NCBI GenBank assembly: GCA_038065315.1
Contig: JBBTRF010000001.1
Coordinates: 1-33,641 of the forward strand
Direction of reading: 5' to 3'
Source: Patescibacteria group bacterium
Lineage (GTDB): Bacteria; Patescibacteriota; Minisyncoccia; Phycocordibacterales; JBBTRF01
DNA length: 33,641 nucleotides
Under the pieces are notes generated by a model. That model saw only the letters and a program-made list of their open reading frames with translations. It was not told the origin of the DNA and ran no database searches. The translations under genes were made by a program, and so were the position numbers. Below, one piece after another: positions 30,872-33,641 of the stretch. Each line of letters starts with the position of its first letter. Position 1 is the first letter of the stretch.

Positions 30872-31102
30872 ATGGTAGTACGAATGCGCGCCAATCGGTC
30901 TCACACCGGCAATCGCCGATCCCATCACGCCCTCACGGGACCGCGGATTTCTATTGATGCAAAGACCGGTATTCCTCATCAGCGACACCGAGTGTGTCTC
31001 GAAACCGGCAATTACCGAGGGATGCAGATCCTCGACGTTGCGGGTACCGCGGTAAAGCAGGCAAAGAAGGTTCAGGCGAAGCAGCTTCCAGCCAAGAAAT
31101 AG
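30872..31102 (+). CDS. rpmF: 50S ribosomal protein L32
   Basis: The 76-residue basic protein fits L32: VRMRANRSHTGNRRSHHAL at the N-terminus and RHRVCLETGNYRGMQILD in the middle, with a ~20-residue extension rich in K, Q and A. The paired zinc-binding cysteines of some L32 proteins are absent; only one Cys is seen. It is followed 52 nt later by nusB. Confidence 0.85.
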   Translation: MVVRMRANRSHTGNRRSHHALTGPRISIDAKTGIPHQRHRVCLETGNYRGMQILDVAGTAVKQAKKVQAKQLPAKK

Positions 31103-31154
31103 GGTACAATAGGGAGGTCGTCGGTTCAGCTCTTAACACAAACCAAGCACACAA

Positions 31155-32078
31155 ATGGCAAACAGACATCTAGCTCGATCGGTAGTGATGCAAGCCCTCT
31201 TTGAATGGGATTTTGCTCATCGCCCTGACGCTGAGATTAAGGACATTCTCGTCCGCGATGCCAAAGAGTTTGCCCCTGGTTTGACTGACTATTCCTTTCT
31301 CACCGCGCTCGCGGAGAGTATTCTCAAGAAGCGTCCCGAGCTTGACGATATTATTCAGAAAGCTGCGCCCGAGTGGCCAATAGACAAGATTTCCATAGTC
31401 GACCGAAACATTCTTCGTCTCGGCCTCTATGAGCTTTTGTTTGCGGACCGCGAGGAAGTGCCGGCGAAAGTGGCGATCAACGAGTCGATCGAACTCGCGA
31501 AAACTTTCGGCGGCGAGAATAGCGGCAAATTCATCAACGGCGTGCTCGGTTCGGTATACAAGGAGCTCGGCGAGCCCGGCAAAGATAGCGCGCCAAAGGC
31601 CAAGAAGAAGGTTGTTGACCCAAAGGATTACCCAATTGAGAAGCTTGGCGGTGCAGTAGTGTATGCGCGTAAAGGTGACGAGATCTATCTCGCCATGGTG
31701 CACGACATCTTCGGCCGCTGGACCCTCTCGAAGGGTCATTACAAAGAAGGCGAGACCGACCAGCAGGCGATCAAGCGTGTGGCGATGGAGGAAATGACGC
31801 TCGAAGTGGAGATTCAGCAGGAATTGGGTCGCAACGAATACATCGCTTCCGATCCAGAGAAGGGCAAGCTTCGCAAACAGGTACTGTACTTCATGGCTGA
31901 GTCGCCGTTTGTGCCCGTGAAGCTCGCGAAGTCTGGCGGTCTCGACGATGCGCGATGGTTCCATCTCTCCGAGATTCTTGATCTCAATTTGTACAATGAT
32001 ATTTTGCCGATTGTCACCAAGGGGGTGAATTTGCTGATCGGCGCCGGTGCGACGAAAGAGGAAGTGAAGACGAAATAA
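31155..32078 (+). CDS. nusB: NusB fused to a NUDIX-like domain
   Basis: Residues 1-~140 are NusB (RHLARSVVMQALFEWDF; IDKISIVDRNILRLGLYELLF; VPAKVAINESIELAKTFGGENSGKFINGVLGSV), an antitermination factor of rRNA operons. After a linker rich in Lys, Pro and Ala, residues ~160-300 form a NUDIX hydrolase fold. Its box is GHYKEGETDQQAIKRVAMEEMTL: the spacing G-x5-E-x7-R and the EE pair are kept. The usual REU is RVA and the final glycine is Thr, so hydrolysis may be weakened or altered. The fusion suggests that nucleotide sensing or clean-up is tied to transcription. The gene precedes rnc, which processes rRNA; both fit a ribosomal RNA context. Confidence 0.9.
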   Translation: MANRHLARSVVMQALFEWDFAHRPDAEIKDILVRDAKEFAPGLTDYSFLTALAESILKKRPELDDIIQKAAPEWPIDKISIVDRNILRLGLYELLFADREEVPAKVAINESIELAKTFGGENSGKFINGVLGSVYKELGEPGKDSAPKAKKKVVDPKDYPIEKLGGAVVYARKGDEIYLAMVHDIFGRWTLSKGHYKEGETDQQAIKRVAMEEMTLEVEIQQELGRNEYIASDPEKGKLRKQVLYFMAESPFVPVKLAKSGGLDDARWFHLSEILDLNLYNDILPIVTKGVNLLIGAGATKEEVKTK

Positions 32079-32117
32079 AGAAACGATCAAGGAACACTAA
32101 ACGCAATTTTTACTAAA

Positions 32118-32804
32118 ATGGACTTCTCCGTATTTGAACACATCATTGGCGTCACTTTTACAGACAAAGCGCTTCTGCGCCAGGCTTTTGTGCATCGTTC
32201 TTTCATCAATGAGAACAAGGGGTCGCAGTCCGAGCACAATGAGCGCCTCGAATTTTTAGGCGACGCCGTGCTCGAGCTCATCTCCACCGTGTATTTGTAT
32301 AAAAAGTATCCGCAGAGCAACGAAGGCGAGCTCACTGCATATCGTTCATCACTTGTGAATGCGATCAATCTCGCCGATGTTGCCGCGAAGCTCCAGATGG
32401 AGAAGTTTTTGCTGTTGTCACATGGCGAGAGCAAGGACAAGGGTAAGGCGCGCCAGTATATTTTGGCCAATACCATCGAAGCGCTCATCGGCGCGATTTA
32501 TCTCGACCAAGGGTACGAAGTGACTGAGAAATTTTTGTCTAAGAACGTTTTGTATTTGATCGACGACATTGTTGAAAAGAAGGCGTGGATTGACGCGAAG
32601 AGTTTGTTCCAAGAGAAGGCGCAGGAGGTGGATGGTGTGACCCCGCTGTACAAAGTGATCCGCGAGGACGGTCCAGACCACGACAAGTCTTTCACTGTTG
32701 GCTTGTTCATCCGCGACAAAAAGATCGCACAAGGCGAAGGGAAGTCCAAGCAGGAAGCCGAGCAAGAAGCCGCGAAGGAGGGGGTGAAGGTGAGGGGGTG
32801 GTAG
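32118..32804 (+). CDS. rnc: Ribonuclease III
   Basis: RNase III cuts double-stranded RNA, including rRNA precursors. The 228 residues include the signature NERLEFLGDAVLEL (~40-53) and a second acidic cluster (ANTIEALIGAIYLDQG, ~115-130) with the catalytic residues. A C-terminal dsRNA-binding domain follows (DAKSLFQEKAQE ... GEGKSKQEAEQEAAKEG). Full length. It starts 39 nt after nusB-nudix, the same operon. Confidence 0.96.
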   Translation: MDFSVFEHIIGVTFTDKALLRQAFVHRSFINENKGSQSEHNERLEFLGDAVLELISTVYLYKKYPQSNEGELTAYRSSLVNAINLADVAAKLQMEKFLLLSHGESKDKGKARQYILANTIEALIGAIYLDQGYEVTEKFLSKNVLYLIDDIVEKKAWIDAKSLFQEKAQEVDGVTPLYKVIREDGPDHDKSFTVGLFIRDKKIAQGEGKSKQEAEQEAAKEGVKVRGW

Positions 32805-32889
32805 CTCAGGTCCTTGCCTACTTTGACATAAGTGTTATCTGCGTGGTAAGGTTTTGCCAGAGTCGGAAAACCATCTACCCAGAAACAAC

Positions 32890-33564
32890 ATGAAGAAAAA
32901 AGTCGTTGACACATCGAAACCCTTTCGTTTGACGAAGGCGGTGGCGAAGGACATCATTGACAGGACCACACCCGTCCTGCAGCCGTCCACCGCCGACTAC
33001 CTGCTCGGCGCGAAACAGGTGCCAGTCATGAAACTGAGTCCGAAGACCGTGGCCAAGGTTGCTTTCGAGCTGGCCCGCGAGTTCTCGCTGCAGTTCGACC
33101 GTTTTCAGCCGATGCTGCCAGCCCGGACTCCGAAAGTGAGCCACATCTTGTTGAAAAGATTTCCCTCGCTGGCTCAGTCAACGGATTTATTCCACGCCGA
33201 TGATCCGCTGACTGGGATGGAAGTTTTGATCCCCGCTCATGACGGCTATCATCATGGAGCCGAGAGTTTTTCGCCGATTGCTTGTCTGGTCTTCGGTCAC
33301 GACGGAACATTTACTTTCGTTGAGCAGCTCGCACCGGTAAATCCGCACGGCGGTGGGGAGCGTTTGCACATGCAGGGGTTGACCCAGGCCGGGTTGACGA
33401 AGGTGGTCAAGCGCTTCCCAGATCTCGGCTGGGTCCTGGTCTGTCGGTTCTTTCCGCACATGATTCAGCACGCCGCAAACGAAATCAAGTTCGTGTGCAA
33501 GCATTTCGAACGCGTCGAGGTCTTGGCTGGGGGCGTCATGATGAAATGCGCATTTCGCGGCTAA
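32890..33564 (+). CDS. Hypothetical protein
   Basis: 224 residues beginning MKKKVVDTSKPFRLTKAVAKDIIDRTTPVLQP. No transmembrane segments. His-rich passages occur (PAHDGYHHGAESFS, NPHGGGERLHMQ, FFPHMIQHAA), but no known metal motif is clear. Function unknown. It is a single-gene unit with its own terminator. A TTGACA (32823-32828) lies upstream with a weak -10 (TAAGGT, 18-nt spacer). Confidence 0.6.
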   Translation: MKKKVVDTSKPFRLTKAVAKDIIDRTTPVLQPSTADYLLGAKQVPVMKLSPKTVAKVAFELAREFSLQFDRFQPMLPARTPKVSHILLKRFPSLAQSTDLFHADDPLTGMEVLIPAHDGYHHGAESFSPIACLVFGHDGTFTFVEQLAPVNPHGGGERLHMQGLTQAGLTKVVKRFPDLGWVLVCRFFPHMIQHAANEIKFVCKHFERVEVLAGGVMMKCAFRG

Positions 33565-33583
33565 GCGTCGCGCTCGGTTCGCG

Positions 33584-33618
33584 CCGCAGTTTCCAGGGGT
33601 CTGGAGCTGCGGTTTTTT
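33584..33618 (+). terminator. Terminator
   Basis: CCGCAG (33584-33589)/CTGCGG (33607-33612) with inner TCCA/TGGA, followed by TTTTTT. Confidence 0.88.
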
Positions 33619-33641
33619 ACTGCCTTTTGCCGCTTAATCCA

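Overview
The window looks like a chromosomal segment of a Patescibacteria (CPR) bacterium, most likely a parcubacterium. The evidence is gene style: trimmed aminoacyl-tRNA synthetases (PheS without its N-terminal coiled coil, PheT without the tRNA-binding OB module, ThrS without TGS), a NusB-NUDIX fusion, a DnaE with an intein, a lone sortase with a surface-protein substrate, and many promoters whose -10 box ends only 7-10 nt before the ATG. The lineage is inferred from this style, not from a marker phylogeny.

Layout. 1-1354: tRNA-Thr(UGU), an SMR-type transporter and pheS. 1407-4159: a compact diversity-generating retroelement (DGR) placed between pheS and the DUF5069-pheT pair. It has a target gene with variable repeat VR1, a template repeat (TR) in what looks like a free-standing RNA, an avd-like gene on the opposite strand, and a DGR-type reverse transcriptase. 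4166-9599: DUF5069, pheT, a frameshifted ORF and gyrB. 9601-10906: a second, remote DGR target (VR2) flanked by two copies of a structured element whose helices covary. 10918-14147: a CARDB-like exported protein, a sortase and its probable VPYTG substrate; the first two share one -35 region. 14171-17390 (minus strand): a nuclease-like gene, thrS under a probable T-box riboswitch, and an unassigned ~200-nt RNA. 17509-19443: a sigma-70-like factor fused to a DnaA domain IV. 19609-23834: two paralogous SF2 helicases with different repeat arrays at their C-termini. 23922-28460: dnaE with a 426-residue intein. 28555-28758: a tRNA-like RNA. 28891-33564: rnhB, hypothetical genes, rpmF, nusB-nudix, rnc and a last hypothetical gene.

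The DGR is the central finding. TR (2653-2764) and VR1 (2272-2383) align over 112 nt without gaps. Of 18 differences, 16 fall at the 32 template adenines and 2 at the other 80 positions, which is the signature of adenine-specific mutagenic retrohoming. VR2 (10535-10646) aligns to the same TR with 18 adenine and 11 non-adenine differences, so it is an older target or one served by another template. The likely cycle is: the RT with its Avd-like partner copies TR RNA with errors at A, and the cDNA replaces the 3' end of the target gene, diversifying a C-terminal ligand-binding surface.

Other observations worth attention are the covarying element pair around the second target, the T-box in front of thrS (its UGGA matches the U73 discriminator of the tRNA-Thr at the window start), the sigma-DnaA fusion and the helicase pair.
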